From Hymenobacter gummosus (GTDB lineage Bacteria > Bacteroidota > Bacteroidia > Cytophagales > Hymenobacteraceae): a stretch of DNA of 64,000 nt. The position numbers and the translations under genes are program-made. Location of the stretch: the NCBI RefSeq assembly GCF_003970915.1, contig NZ_RXOF01000015.1, forward strand, positions 116,464 to 180,463, read 5' to 3'. Below the pieces are notes generated by a model. It worked only from the letters and a program-made list of their open reading frames with translations. It was not told the origin of the DNA and did no database searches. Of this stretch, positions 19,592-28,315 are shown piece by piece (the first letter of the stretch is position 1; the number at the start of each line of letters is the position of its first letter).

Positions 19592-20761
19592 ATGATTCGC
19601 CGCCGACTTCTTTCCGGGGCCGCGGGGGCCGCCGCGCTGCTGGCCCTGCTGCTGGGCAGCTGCATCGACCCGTTCCGGCCCGAGGTGCAGGACGTGGCCA
19701 CCAACTACCTGGTGGTCGACGGCTTCATCAACAGCGACGGGGTGAGCAATATCAAACTCTCGCGCACCTTCAGCGTGAGTACGGCCGCCAGCGGCACGGC
19801 TCCGGTGGAAAGCCGGGCGCAGGTGTACGTGGAGGACGAGCAGGGTGCGCGCTACCCGCTGACCGAGGCGGCCGCGGCCCCCGGCAACTACGCCTCGGCT
19901 GCGCTGCGGCTGAACCCGGCCGGCAAGTACCGCCTGCACCTGTTTGCCGGCGGCCAGGAGTACGCCTCCGATTACACCGCCGTGCGCCCCACCCCGCCCA
20001 TCGACTCGGTGACCTGGCGCCTGACGCCCGACGGGGTGCAGATCAACGTGAATACCCACGACCCGAGCAACCAGACGCGCTACTACCGCTGGAGCTACGA
20101 CGAGACCTGGGAGTACACCTCGGCTTTCCGCTCCACCATCGAGTACGCCGGCGGGGGACAGTTCCGGCCGCGCACCGAGGATATTTACCGCTGCTGGGCC
20201 TCGCGCCCGAGCACGGCCATCCGGCTCAGCAGCACCACCCGCCTCAGCCAGGATGTGGTGTCGCAGTACCCGCTGCTGACGCTGCCGCCCACGGCCGTGC
20301 AACTGCGCTACAAGTACAGCATGCTGGTGCGCCAGTACGCCCAGACGGCGGAAGAATTTGCCTACTGGGACTTGCTGCGCAAAAACACCGAAAGCATTGG
20401 GGGGCTCTTCGACCCCTTGCCCGCGCAGCTGACCGGCAACCTGCGCTGCCTCAGCACGCCCGAGGCGCCGGTGCTGGGCTACGTGGGTGTATACTCGGTA
20501 GCCGAAAAGCGCCTGTTCATCAGCCGCAGCCAGTTGCCGCCGCTGTGGAGCATGCCCAACGTGGGCTACACCGCCAACGTCTGCCCGCCCGACACCATCG
20601 AGCTGCCGCTGGCGTTGGTGTACTTCAACAACAACCCCTCAATTCTGCCGGTGGAGCCTTATATCGTCAACGGGTTCTTGCTGGGCTACATCGGGGCGCC
20701 CACGGCCTGCGTCGACTGCCGCCTGCGGGGCACCAACGTCCGTCCTCCTTTCTGGCAATGA
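19592..20761 (+). CDS. DUF4249 outer-membrane lipoprotein
   Basis: A 389-residue lipoprotein: signal peptide with lipobox L-L-G-S-C (Cys25), then I-D-P-F and a V-D-G-F-I-N-S segment typical of DUF4249, followed by beta-rich sequence with Y-Y-R-W-S-Y-D-E-T-W-E-Y. DUF4249 proteins are almost always paired with TonB-dependent receptors carrying carboxypeptidase-like domains in Bacteroidota, and are thought to act as accessory surface proteins. The gene begins three bases after the receptor stop and overlaps the next gene by ATGA, so all are co-translated. It ends P-P-F-W-Q. Confidence 0.85.
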   Translation: MIRRRLLSGAAGAAALLALLLGSCIDPFRPEVQDVATNYLVVDGFINSDGVSNIKLSRTFSVSTAASGTAPVESRAQVYVEDEQGARYPLTEAAAAPGNYASAALRLNPAGKYRLHLFAGGQEYASDYTAVRPTPPIDSVTWRLTPDGVQINVNTHDPSNQTRYYRWSYDETWEYTSAFRSTIEYAGGGQFRPRTEDIYRCWASRPSTAIRLSSTTRLSQDVVSQYPLLTLPPTAVQLRYKYSMLVRQYAQTAEEFAYWDLLRKNTESIGGLFDPLPAQLTGNLRCLSTPEAPVLGYVGVYSVAEKRLFISRSQLPPLWSMPNVGYTANVCPPDTIELPLALVYFNNNPSILPVEPYIVNGFLLGYIGAPTACVDCRLRGTNVRPPFWQ

Positions 20762-23184
20762 TGCAGCCGCGCTACTTTCTGCCCGCCGGCCTGCTCGGTG
20801 CCGCTGCCCTGCTGCTGGCCCGCCCCGCCGCCGCCCAGCAGCCCGCCGACTTCGGCGCCGCCCTGGCCCGCTACCACCAGCACGATCTGTACGAAAAGCT
20901 CTACCTGCACCTCGACCGGCCCCTGTACCTGAGCGGGGAACTGCTGTGGTTTAAGATTTACGCCGTGGAGGGCACCCGCAACCGGCCGCTGCCCCTCAGC
21001 CAGGTGGCCTACGTGGAGGTGCTCGACGCAAGCCAGCGGCCCGTGCTGCAAACCAAGGTAGCCCTGCGCGAAGCCGCCGGGCACGGCTCCCTGCAGCTGC
21101 CGGCCACCCTGGCCTCGGGCCGCTACACCGTGCGGGCCTACACCCGCTGGATGCGCAACTTCGACGCCGACTACTTCTTCCGCACCAGCATCACGGTGGT
21201 CAACACCTTCGTGCCCGGCGGGGCGGCCGGGGCCGACTCGGCCGCCCGGCGCCAGCCCGATTTGCAGGTATTTCCGGAGGGCGGACAGCTGGTAGAAGGC
21301 TTGCCGACCCGGCTGGGCGTGAAGTTTACCGGCCCCGACGGCCGCGGCCTGGCCGGCGACGGGGTAATCATAAATGAGCGTAGCCAACCGGTGGCGCGCT
21401 TCCGCACCGGGCCGTTCGGCATGGGCCGGGTGGAGTTTACGCCCCATTCCGGCGGCCGCTACCTGGCCATCATGGGCCCGCCCGAATGGCCCCGCATTAC
21501 GTGCGTGCTGCCCGCGGCCCAGGCTCAGGGCTACGTGCTGCGCCTCGATGCGGCCAGCCCCCAGCAGCTGTGCCTGACGGTGGCGGCCAGCCCGGGCGCG
21601 GCCCCCGACGTGTACGTGCTCGGCCACGCCCGCCAGCAGATCTTCCTGGCCCGGCTGCTGCCCCTGCAGAACGGCCGCACCGAGCTGCTGCTCGACCGCG
21701 CCAGCCTGCCCCCTGGGGTGCTGCACTTCACGGCCTTCACCGCCGGCGGCCAGCCCGTGGCCGAGCGGCTGTTCTTTCAGCGGCCCCCGGCCGGCCTGCA
21801 GCTCGCGGCCACGCCCGAGCAGCCCCGCTACGGCGAGCGGACCGACGTGGCGCTGAACCTGACCGCCGCCGATGCCGCCGGCCGGCCCCGGCCCGCCAGC
21901 CTCTCGGTGGCCGTGTACCGGCTCGATACGCTCATGGCCTCCGTGCCCGCTCCGGCCGACATCAGCGCCGCGCTCTGGCTGGGTTCGGAGCTGCGCGGCG
22001 AGGTGGAAAACGCCGGCTACTACCTGCAAGCTACCGCCGCCGCCGAGGAGGCTGCCGATAACCTCATGCTGACCCAGGGCTGGCGGCGCTTCCGCTGGGC
22101 CGAGGTGCTGGCCGGCTCACCGCCGCCGCGGCCCTACGCGCCGGAGCTGCACGGGCACCTGGTGCAGGCCCGGGTGCTGCACAGCGGCACGGGCGCCCCG
22201 GCCGCGGGCGTGGCGGCATTTCTGGCGGCGCCCAGCCGCTACCCGCGCCTCTACAACGCCCTGAGCCAGCCCGACGGCCACGTGCAGTTTGAGCTAAAGG
22301 AGTTTCAGGGGCCGAACCGCCTGGTGCTGCAAACCGACCCGCGCCGCGACAGTACTTACCGCTTCGAGCTGCTGAGCCCCTTCGCCCCGCCGCCCGCTCC
22401 GGCCCGCCCTGCCGCGCCGCTGGTGCTGACGGAAGCCTACCGGGCCATTCTGAGTCAGCGCCACCTGCAGGTGCAAACGCAGAGCGCCTACTTCCGCGCC
22501 CTGCTGGAGCCGCGCCCCTTCCGCCCCGCCGATTCGCTGGCCTTTTTCGGGGTGGGCGGGGAGCGGTTCCGCCTCGACGACTACACCCGCTTCAAGACCA
22601 TGGAGGACGTGATGCGCGAGTACGTGCCCGGGGTGCTGGTGCGCCGCCGCGGCAACGGCTACCACTTCCGCGTGCTCGACGACATCACGCGCAGCACCTT
22701 CCAGGCCGACCCGCTGGTGCTGCTCGACGGGGTGCCCATCTTCGATCTGAACGCCGTGATGCGCCTCGACCCGCTGCTGGTGCAGCGCCTGGAGGTGGTG
22801 AAGGGCCTGTACTTGCAGGGGCCTTTGCTCTACAGTGGCATCGTGAGCTACTCCACTTACCGCGGCAACCTGGCCGGCTACACGCCCGCGGCCCGGGCCC
22901 TGGTGCAGGACTACGAGGGGCTGCAGTGGGAGCGGGAGTTTTACGTGCCGCGCTACGCCACCGCGGCCGACCGCCATAGCCGCCGCGCCGATTTGCGCCA
23001 CCTGCTCTACTGGAACCCCGCCGCTACTACCGCCGCCGACGGGCGCGGGCAGCTCCGCTTCAGTACCGGCGATGAGCCCGGCCGCTACCTGGTGGTGGTG
23101 CAGGGCCTCACGGCCGACGGACTGAGCGGCAGCAGCACGAGCTACCTGGAGGTGCAGCCCACCGGCCTCAGTCAACGCCCCTGA
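20758..23184 (+). CDS. MG2-domain protein with TonB plug-like C-terminal region
   Basis: An 808-residue exported protein. After a signal peptide ending A-A-A-Q-Q it carries an alpha-2-macroglobulin MG2-like domain (Y-L-H-L-D-R-P-L-Y-L-S-G-E-L-L-W-F-K). Further beta-sandwich repeats follow, then a plug-like region near residue 660 (L-V-L-L-D-G-V-P-I-F-D and R-L-E-V-V-K-G-L-Y), but no barrel. Such plug-bearing macroglobulin-like proteins accompany TonB receptors in Bacteroidota; a role in receptor assembly or export is inferred. The ATG at 20758 overlaps the DUF4249 stop (ATGA), with a second ATG directly after. Confidence 0.8.
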   Translation: MMQPRYFLPAGLLGAAALLLARPAAAQQPADFGAALARYHQHDLYEKLYLHLDRPLYLSGELLWFKIYAVEGTRNRPLPLSQVAYVEVLDASQRPVLQTKVALREAAGHGSLQLPATLASGRYTVRAYTRWMRNFDADYFFRTSITVVNTFVPGGAAGADSAARRQPDLQVFPEGGQLVEGLPTRLGVKFTGPDGRGLAGDGVIINERSQPVARFRTGPFGMGRVEFTPHSGGRYLAIMGPPEWPRITCVLPAAQAQGYVLRLDAASPQQLCLTVAASPGAAPDVYVLGHARQQIFLARLLPLQNGRTELLLDRASLPPGVLHFTAFTAGGQPVAERLFFQRPPAGLQLAATPEQPRYGERTDVALNLTAADAAGRPRPASLSVAVYRLDTLMASVPAPADISAALWLGSELRGEVENAGYYLQATAAAEEAADNLMLTQGWRRFRWAEVLAGSPPPRPYAPELHGHLVQARVLHSGTGAPAAGVAAFLAAPSRYPRLYNALSQPDGHVQFELKEFQGPNRLVLQTDPRRDSTYRFELLSPFAPPPAPARPAAPLVLTEAYRAILSQRHLQVQTQSAYFRALLEPRPFRPADSLAFFGVGGERFRLDDYTRFKTMEDVMREYVPGVLVRRRGNGYHFRVLDDITRSTFQADPLVLLDGVPIFDLNAVMRLDPLLVQRLEVVKGLYLQGPLLYSGIVSYSTYRGNLAGYTPAARALVQDYEGLQWEREFYVPRYATAADRHSRRADLRHLLYWNPAATTAADGRGQLRFSTGDEPGRYLVVVQGLTADGLSGSSTSYLEVQPTGLSQRP

Positions 23185-23192
23185 GCGCCGGC

Positions 23193-23633
23193 TTAGGAGG
23201 TCAGCGGCAGGTCGTCGTCCTGGTTGGTCACGAAGTAGCGCAGGGCTTCCAGGCGCAGCACGTCTTCCTCGCTGAAGCGGCCGGGCGGCAGCTGCCAGTG
23301 CTGCAGCGGAATGTAGCCGGCGGCGTAGGCCAACTCGTCGGGCTCGGTTTCCCAGTAGGCCATGTGCCACTGGGCGAAGCGGCGGTGGGGTAGGGGCTCA
23401 TCGGCCAGCTTTACCACGCCGTGGTGGCGCGGGTCCTGCTCAATTCGCTCGTAGAGGTAACGCACAGCCGCCTCTTCGCCCTCCAGAATCTGGGTAATGC
23501 GGCCTTCGTGGTAGAGCAGAATGCCGGTGACGTGGTAGCGGGCGTTGCGCAGGCGCGCCTCGCGCAGCAGCTGTTGCAGCTCGGCCGAAGTCAAAGGGCG
23601 GGTTGCGGTACTGACGTAGATAATGTGGTGCAT
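23193..23633 (-). CDS. BLUF-domain blue-light photoreceptor
   Basis: A 146-residue, single-domain BLUF (FAD-binding blue-light sensor) protein. The ATG at 23633 starts M-H-H-I-I-Y-V-S; the upstream frame to 23672 adds no domain. The key residues of the photocycle are visible: Tyr6, Asn30, Gln48, Trp89 and Met91. The sequence ends with a helical cap (E-E-D-V-L-R-L-E-A-L-R-Y-F). With no output domain, it must act through a protein partner. It converges on the end of the TonB-receptor operon (9 bp apart). Cytoplasmic. Confidence 0.92.
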   Translation of the reverse strand: MHHIIYVSTATRPLTSAELQQLLREARLRNARYHVTGILLYHEGRITQILEGEEAAVRYLYERIEQDPRHHGVVKLADEPLPHRRFAQWHMAYWETEPDELAYAAGYIPLQHWQLPPGRFSEEDVLRLEALRYFVTNQDDDLPLTS

Positions 23634-23744
23634 GCGGGGGTAAAACCGCTTTCGGATACGGCTGAGCGGCACCTCTGGTTAACTGCCGCTGCCTCAGGCA
23701 CCCCGGCGCGCTGCCGCCGGGCCCCGCAACGTCGAAGCAGTGCC

Positions 23745-23803
23745 TGAGCAGTGGCCGCGACCTGTCGATTGGCTACGCTGCTTTGGTTCGCGGCCACTGC
23801 TCA
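23745..23803. terminator. Hairpin upstream of BLUF / downstream of the hydrolase remnant
   Basis: A perfect 16-bp stem TGAGCAGTGGCCGCGA (23745-23760) with its complement at 23788-23803, loop 27. It lies 7 bp past the hydrolase-remnant stop and could end its minus-strand transcript. Confidence 0.55.
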
Positions 23804-23809
23804 TCGGCT

Positions 23810-24565
23810 TTAGTAGGCCGCCAGCTCCGGGGTGGCCTCGGCCCGGGCGGGGGCCAGCGCGTGCCGCTGCAGCCAGCTCAGCACGTAATCGGCCACTTCC
23901 TGCCAGCCGGGCTGGCCGAGGATGAAGTGGTTGCGGCCCGCAAACTCCTTGAAGTCGGTGACGCTGCCTGCGTACCGGGCGTAGCGGCGGTAGTTGGAGC
24001 GGTTCAGCGCGGCGGGCATGATGTGGTCGACGGCGCCGGCTACCAGCAGCAGCGGCACGTGCGGCCGGCTGAAGTCGACCCGGGCGGCCCGCGTCAGCCC
24101 GTCGCGCGAAATGCGCTTGGACTCGGGAATCGTCAGCTGCTCGTAGGCGGCGCGCTGCTCGTCCAGCGGCATGCCGTTGACGAAGGCGTACTGCCACTGC
24201 CGCAGCGACATCATAAACGGTTTGTTCACGTCGGTAAAGAAGCCCAGCGGCCCCCAGGTGGCCCGGTAAAACGACCATTTGAAGGTAAACACGCCCTGCG
24301 GCGGCACCGAGTCGATGGCCACGCCGGCGGCGGCCAGGCCGCGCTGCACCAGCAGCTGGGTGAGCAGGCCGCCGTAGGAGTGGCCGATGAGCACGGGCTT
24401 CTCGGGCAGCGCCCCGACGATGCCCGCAAAGTGGTCGACGAGCTGGCTCAGGCGCAGCGAGGCCAGCTGCGGGTCGGGGTGGCGCCGCCGCAGCTCTTCA
24501 GCGGGGGCGTCTTTGTACAGCCAGGGCGGGACCAGGCAGGTGTAGCCGCAGGGGGGGCGCCAGTC
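23810..24565 (-). pseudogene. 5'-truncated alpha/beta-hydrolase gene
   Basis: The frame encodes the body of an alpha/beta hydrolase: G-Y-T-C-L-V-P-P near the start, then L-P-E-K-P-V-L-I-G-H-S-Y-G-G (nucleophile Ser), Asp in L-V-A-G-A-V-D-H and His in G-R-N-H-F-I. Coding character runs back to about 24565 (D-W-R-P-P-C), where it meets a terminator hairpin. The usual first 20-30 residues with the oxyanion-hole H-G motif and any ATG/GTG start are missing. GTG at 24394 would start in the middle of the fold. Most likely a decayed gene cut at its 5' end; a rare start such as ATT cannot be excluded. Confidence 0.65.
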
Positions 24566-24582
24566 AGCTGGCAGACGGCCAC

Positions 24583-24612
24583 AAAAAAGCCCGGCCGATG
24601 GGCCGGGCTCAA
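24583..24612 (-). terminator. Minus-strand terminator
   Basis: Stem GCCCGGCC (24589-24596) with GGCCGGGC (24601-24608), followed on the minus strand by a run of T (24583-24588). It ends the transcript of the small frame at 24639-24812 and abuts the truncated hydrolase. Confidence 0.8.
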
Positions 24613-24638
24613 TGATTATCGGAGTCGAAGGGGCAGTA

Positions 24639-24812
24639 TCAGCACCAGCGGCCTACGGAGCGGGGCTGCGAGGCGGGCTGGGTGCAGTTGGGCTGCTCGG
24701 GCTCCTGGCCGGGCTGCTGCGAGCGGCGCGGGCGCGGGGAGCGAAGCGGGTCGGAAGGGCGGGCGGGGGGCAGGCCCTGGTGGGAGGCGGGTGGGATGGC
24801 GTGCAGTGACAT
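24639..24812 (-). CDS. Possible small Pro/Arg/Gln-rich protein
   Basis: A 57-codon frame, M-S-L-H-A-I-P-P-A-S-H-Q-G... to R-S-V-G-R-W-C. Third codon positions are almost all G or C, as in neighbouring real genes, and a good terminator lies just downstream. The sequence is disordered and basic, with two cysteines and no domain. The upstream region shows no clear ribosome-binding site. Reality of the gene is uncertain. Confidence 0.35.
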   Translation of the reverse strand: MSLHAIPPASHQGLPPARPSDPLRSPRPRRSQQPGQEPEQPNCTQPASQPRSVGRWC

Positions 24813-25230
24813 AGCGAGCGGGATAAACCGTGGCAGCGCCCCGGTGGCGCATCGGTGCCCCCGTATACGCGAAGCCGCCGCACTGGTATACAGTGGTTTG
24901 CTACTATTTTGCCGCGTATTACTACGGCTTCTCGACCTGCGTAGAAATCAGGCGGACCAACATAAAAAGCCCGACCAAGTGGCCGGGCCTTTTCGGCGGG
25001 TTTCGCTCCTGAGCATTGGACGAAACCAAACGCCTGCATGGGATGCGCGGGGCTAACCCGGTAGCCACCGCGAAAGGTTCCGCCCCAAACCCGGGACTGG
25101 TAGAGGACGACGGACCGCGGTCGGGGTAGCCCGGGCTGGACACGGAAAGCGCCACAACCAGCGGCCGGGGTAAACTTCCGGGGCGCTCCGGCAGTAGAGC
25201 TGTGCAGTTGCCACGCACAGCTTCGCCCCC
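24813..25230. other. Gene-free stretch before the flavin reductase gene
   Basis: I see no supported gene. A hairpin (GCCCGACC 24969-24976, GGCCGGGC 24981-24988) has a T-run on the minus strand (24964-24968) and looks like a minus-strand terminator, yet no matching gene is visible upstream of it. Open frames at 24830-25012 (+) and 25053-25256 (-) lack the high GC3 of real genes. Confidence 0.5.
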
Positions 25231-25869
25231 ATGCACCACCTCACCCGCGCCGACATTCAGGGCTTCGACAAAATCTACCGGCTCAACCTCGTCAACGCCC
25301 TCTCGGGCTACAAGCCGGCCAACCTCATTGGCACGGCTGCGGCCGATGGGGCCACCAACCTGGCCATTTTCAGCTCGGCCCTGCACCTGGGCTCCGACCC
25401 GCCGCTGCTGGGCCTGGTAACGCGCCCGACCACGGTGCCGCGCCACACCTACGAGAACATCCGGGCCACCGGCTGCTGCACTCTCAACCACGTGCACGCC
25501 GGTTTCGTCGACAAGGCGCACTACACCTCGGCCAACTTCCCCCGCGCCGAATCGGAGTTTGACGCCTGCGGCCTCACGCCGGCGTACCGCGACGAATTTC
25601 CGGCGCCCTACGTGGCCGAAAGCCAGCTGAGCGTGGGCCTGCGCCTGCTGGAGGAGCTGCCCATTCAGGCCAACGGCACGGTGCTGCTGATCGGGGCGGT
25701 GGAGCACGTATACCTGGCCCCCGAAGCCCTGCGCCCCGACGGTACCCTGGACCTGGCCGCCCTCGACGACGTGTGCATCAGCGGCCTCGACGGCTACCTG
25801 CGCGCCGAGCCCCTGGCCCGCTTCGCCTACGCCCGCGCCGGGCAGGGAGTAAAAAAGGTAAGTGAATGA
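25231..25869 (+). CDS. Flavin reductase-like protein
   Basis: A 212-residue protein of the flavin reductase-like (FMN-binding split-barrel) family. Visible features are N-L-V-N-A-L-S-G-Y-K-P-A-N-L-I-G-T, the P-P-L-L-G-L-V-T-R-P motif that contacts FMN, T-Y-E-N-I-R-A-T-G-C-C-T-L-N and a C-terminal G-L-D-G-Y. Members reduce or bind flavin for oxygenases or act in stress. The ATG at 25231 fits the family start. It is followed by an inverted-repeat element and a convergent SDR gene. Cytoplasmic; partner unknown. Confidence 0.85.
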   Translation: MHHLTRADIQGFDKIYRLNLVNALSGYKPANLIGTAAADGATNLAIFSSALHLGSDPPLLGLVTRPTTVPRHTYENIRATGCCTLNHVHAGFVDKAHYTSANFPRAESEFDACGLTPAYRDEFPAPYVAESQLSVGLRLLEELPIQANGTVLLIGAVEHVYLAPEALRPDGTLDLAALDDVCISGLDGYLRAEPLARFAYARAGQGVKKVSE

Positions 25870-25885
25870 GCGGGTAAACCCGGCA

Positions 25886-26060
25886 CGTCATCCTGACGAA
25901 GGAAGGACCTTGCTCGAACCCTGCACCAACGAAGAAGCGCAGCTACCAACGCCCTAATGGTGGTAGCTGCGCTTTTATCGTTCTGGCTGATTGGCGTCTG
26001 CACGTTGACATCAGCGGCGGTGCGGGGTGGGAGGAAGGTCCTTCCTTCGTCAGGATGACG
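25886..26060. repeat. Inverted-repeat element with 26-bp perfect arms
   Basis: Left arm 25886-25911 (CGTCATCCTGACGAAGGAAG...) is the exact reverse complement of 26035-26060. The interior carries its own hairpin (AGCGCAGCTACCA with TGGTAGCTGCGCT) followed by TTTT, which could serve as terminator. It lies between the convergent flavin reductase and SDR genes. Confidence 0.85.
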
Positions 26061-26078
26061 TTCTGCTGTATCCGCTCA

Positions 26079-26795
26079 TCACGGGTTCGTGCTCCACAGG
26101 CCGGCTTCCTTCACGAATACGCGGCGGTTGAGCTTGAGGTGGGCCACAATCAGCTCGGCCAGGTCCTCGGCCTGCATGACTTTCTCGGGGTTGCCGTCGG
26201 TGAGCTTCAGCTCGGCGGCCAGGGGCGTGGCCACGGTGCTCGGCGTAAGGGCCGTCACGCGAATGTTGTGCTTGCGCACCTCCTGCATCAGGGATTCCGA
26301 CAAGGCCAGCACGGCGGCTTTGGAGGCGCTGTAGGCGCTGGTGACGGGGGCGCCGCGCTGCCCGGCCGTGCTGCTGATGTTGATGATGTCGCCCGTTTGC
26401 CGCTCAATCATCGGCGGCAGCACGGCGCGGGTGGTGTAGTAGGTACCCAGCAGGTTCACCTGGATGATGTTTTCCCAAGCCGCGGGCTCCAATTCCAGAA
26501 ACTTGCCGAAGGCGGCCGTGCCGGCGTTGTTGATGAGAATGTCGATGGGGCCGAGCTGCTGCTGCACCTGGGCCACGGCCGCTTCCACGGCAGCGCGGTC
26601 GGCTACGTCGGCCGTTACCACGGCGGCCTGGGCGCCCAGCGCCTCGATTTCCCGGGCCAGCTCGCGCAGCGGGGCTTCGCTGCGGGCCAGCAGGCCTACG
26701 CGCACGCCTTCCTGCGCCAGGGCCAGCGCTACGGCCCGCCCGATGCCTTGCCCGGCGCCCGTTACCAGTGCCGTTTTACCGTTGAGTACTTCCAT
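26079..26795 (-). CDS. Short-chain dehydrogenase/reductase (FabG-like)
   Basis: A 238-residue classical SDR. It has the T-G-A-G-Q-G-I-G cofactor motif near residue 12, N-N-A-G (about 90), catalytic Ser in I-N-I-S-S-T-A-G, and Y-S-A-S-K (about 155). The Arg after the first beta-alpha unit (L-A-R-S) suggests NADP preference. It is similar to 3-oxoacyl-ACP reductases but stands alone, so the substrate is open. The ATG at 26795 gives the normal N-terminus [12 protein letters not shown]. Confidence 0.88.
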   Translation of the reverse strand: MEVLNGKTALVTGAGQGIGRAVALALAQEGVRVGLLARSEAPLRELAREIEALGAQAAVVTADVADRAAVEAAVAQVQQQLGPIDILINNAGTAAFGKFLELEPAAWENIIQVNLLGTYYTTRAVLPPMIERQTGDIINISSTAGQRGAPVTSAYSASKAAVLALSESLMQEVRKHNIRVTALTPSTVATPLAAELKLTDGNPEKVMQAEDLAELIVAHLKLNRRVFVKEAGLWSTNP

Positions 26796-26994
26796 GTTGA
26801 AGGGAAATAGATAAGATTGGAAAGCCTGTATAACTCCGATTTGCAGACCGGGTTTTCCCGTTTTGAATCCATTTTCTGCGCGAAGCCCGACGATAATGCA
26901 GCCGAAAAGCTGGCCGCCGCGTATGTTAGCTGCCCCGCACCGGCCGTTGTTCCCCGAGCCTGCCGTGCTCCGCCGGGCCCTTTGTGTCTACTCT

Positions 26995-28254
26995 ATGCAT
27001 CTGCTGCCACGCCCCGCGGGGCTATTCGTGTCTATTCTGGTGTGGTGCCTGGCGCTGGCGGGCAGTGCCGTCGCCCAAACGCCCGATACCACCCGGCGCC
27101 GCCCGCCCATTCAGCTCGACAGCGTGGTGGTGCTGCCCGACGCCATCAACACCAAGAACTGGCTGCTGCTCGACAAGGACATTCAGCTGGAGCTGGACGG
27201 GGCCGTGCGCAACCTCTACAACTTCAAGTTCGACCGGGCCGAAAAGCAGTTCCGTTCCCTGCGCCGCCGCTACCCCCAGCACCCCATGCCGTACTTTCTG
27301 CTGGGCCTGAGCCAGTGGTGGAAAATCGTGCCCTCGAACGTGCAGGTCAAGCTCTACGACCGGCCCTTCTTCGCCTACATGGACACGGCCATTACCAAGG
27401 CCGAAACCCAGTACAAGGCCGACGACCAGAACTACGAGGCCTGCTTTTTCCTCTCGGCCGCTTACGGCTTTGCCGCCCGCCTGCACGCCGAGCGGAAGAA
27501 CTGGGGCAAGGCCACCGTCTACAGCAAGGAGGCCCTGAACTACCTCGCCAAAAGCCAGGAAGCCAACGGGCTGAGCCCGGAATTTCTGTTTGGGCAGGCG
27601 CTGATGAACTACTACGCCCCCTGGATTTCGGATAACTACCCGCTGCTGCGGCCGGTGCTGCTGTTTTTTCCCAAGGGCAACAAGCAGCTGGGCCTGCAGC
27701 AGCTGCGCAACGTGGCCGACAACGGCTTCTACACGGCCCCGGAGGCGCGGTTCTTCCTGATGAAGATTCTCTACAACGACGAAAATGACCCCGCCGCCGC
27801 CCTGCCCGTGGCCCGCAAGCTGGTGGCCACTTACCCCGACAACGCCTATTTCCAGCGCTTCTGCGCCCTGGTGTGCTACAACCGCGGCGAGTACGACGAG
27901 TGCGAAAAGCTAAGCCGCGACATTCTCGACAAACTCAACCGCGGCCTGCCCGGCTACGAGGCCGTGAGCGGCCGCTACGCCACTTTCTTCCTGGCCTGGC
28001 TCCACGAAAACCGCTACGACGACCCGGCCAAGGCCCAGGACTACTACCAGCGCTGCATCGTCTTTGCCGAAAGCACCGGCGACACCGGCCCGGGCTTCTA
28101 CGTGCTGGCCAATCAGCACCTGGCCCGCCTGGCCGCCGACCGCCGCGACGTGGCTACCGCCCGCCGCTACTACGCCGTGGTGCAGGACAAGGCCGACCAC
28201 AAATCCAGCGAGTATCGCGAAGCCAAGGAGTACCTCAAACAGCACAAGAAATAG
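26995..28254 (+). CDS. Exported TPR-like repeat protein
   Basis: A 419-residue exported protein. The ATG at 26995 begins a signal peptide (M-H-L-L-P-R-P-A-G-L-F-V) ending A-V-A-Q-T; the frame upstream has no signal character. The body is all-helical with repeated TPR-like patterns: A-V-R-N-L-Y-N-F-K-F-D-R-A-E-K-Q-F, A-Y-G-F-A-A-R-L-H-A, D-P-A-A-A-L-P-V-A-R-K-L and A-Q-D-Y-Y-Q-R-C. It resembles tetratricopeptide proteins of unknown role in Bacteroidota periplasm. It is a single gene, closed by a strong terminator shared with the next, convergent gene. Confidence 0.8.
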   Translation: MHLLPRPAGLFVSILVWCLALAGSAVAQTPDTTRRRPPIQLDSVVVLPDAINTKNWLLLDKDIQLELDGAVRNLYNFKFDRAEKQFRSLRRRYPQHPMPYFLLGLSQWWKIVPSNVQVKLYDRPFFAYMDTAITKAETQYKADDQNYEACFFLSAAYGFAARLHAERKNWGKATVYSKEALNYLAKSQEANGLSPEFLFGQALMNYYAPWISDNYPLLRPVLLFFPKGNKQLGLQQLRNVADNGFYTAPEARFFLMKILYNDENDPAAALPVARKLVATYPDNAYFQRFCALVCYNRGEYDECEKLSRDILDKLNRGLPGYEAVSGRYATFFLAWLHENRYDDPAKAQDYYQRCIVFAESTGDTGPGFYVLANQHLARLAADRRDVATARRYYAVVQDKADHKSSEYREAKEYLKQHKK

Positions 28255-28271
28255 CCGCCCCTCCCAAGCAA

Positions 28272-28300
28272 AAGCCCCGCCTGGTCATCAGGCGGGGCTT
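28272..28300. terminator. Bidirectional terminator
   Basis: Perfect 12-bp stem AAGCCCCGCCTG (28272-28283) with CAGGCGGGGCTT (28289-28300), loop GTCAT, T-runs on both sides. It lies between convergent genes. Confidence 0.9.
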
Positions 28301-28315
28301 TTTTGTGCGCTTGGT

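Noticed and set aside
18050-20302. Long minus-strand open frame of 750 codons
   Set aside because: It lies antisense to the TonB receptor and DUF4249 genes, has His/Val/Gly-rich shadow composition and no start or domain.
24830-25012. 60-codon plus-strand frame with cysteines
   Set aside because: Codon third positions are not GC-rich as in real genes; it crosses a hairpin.
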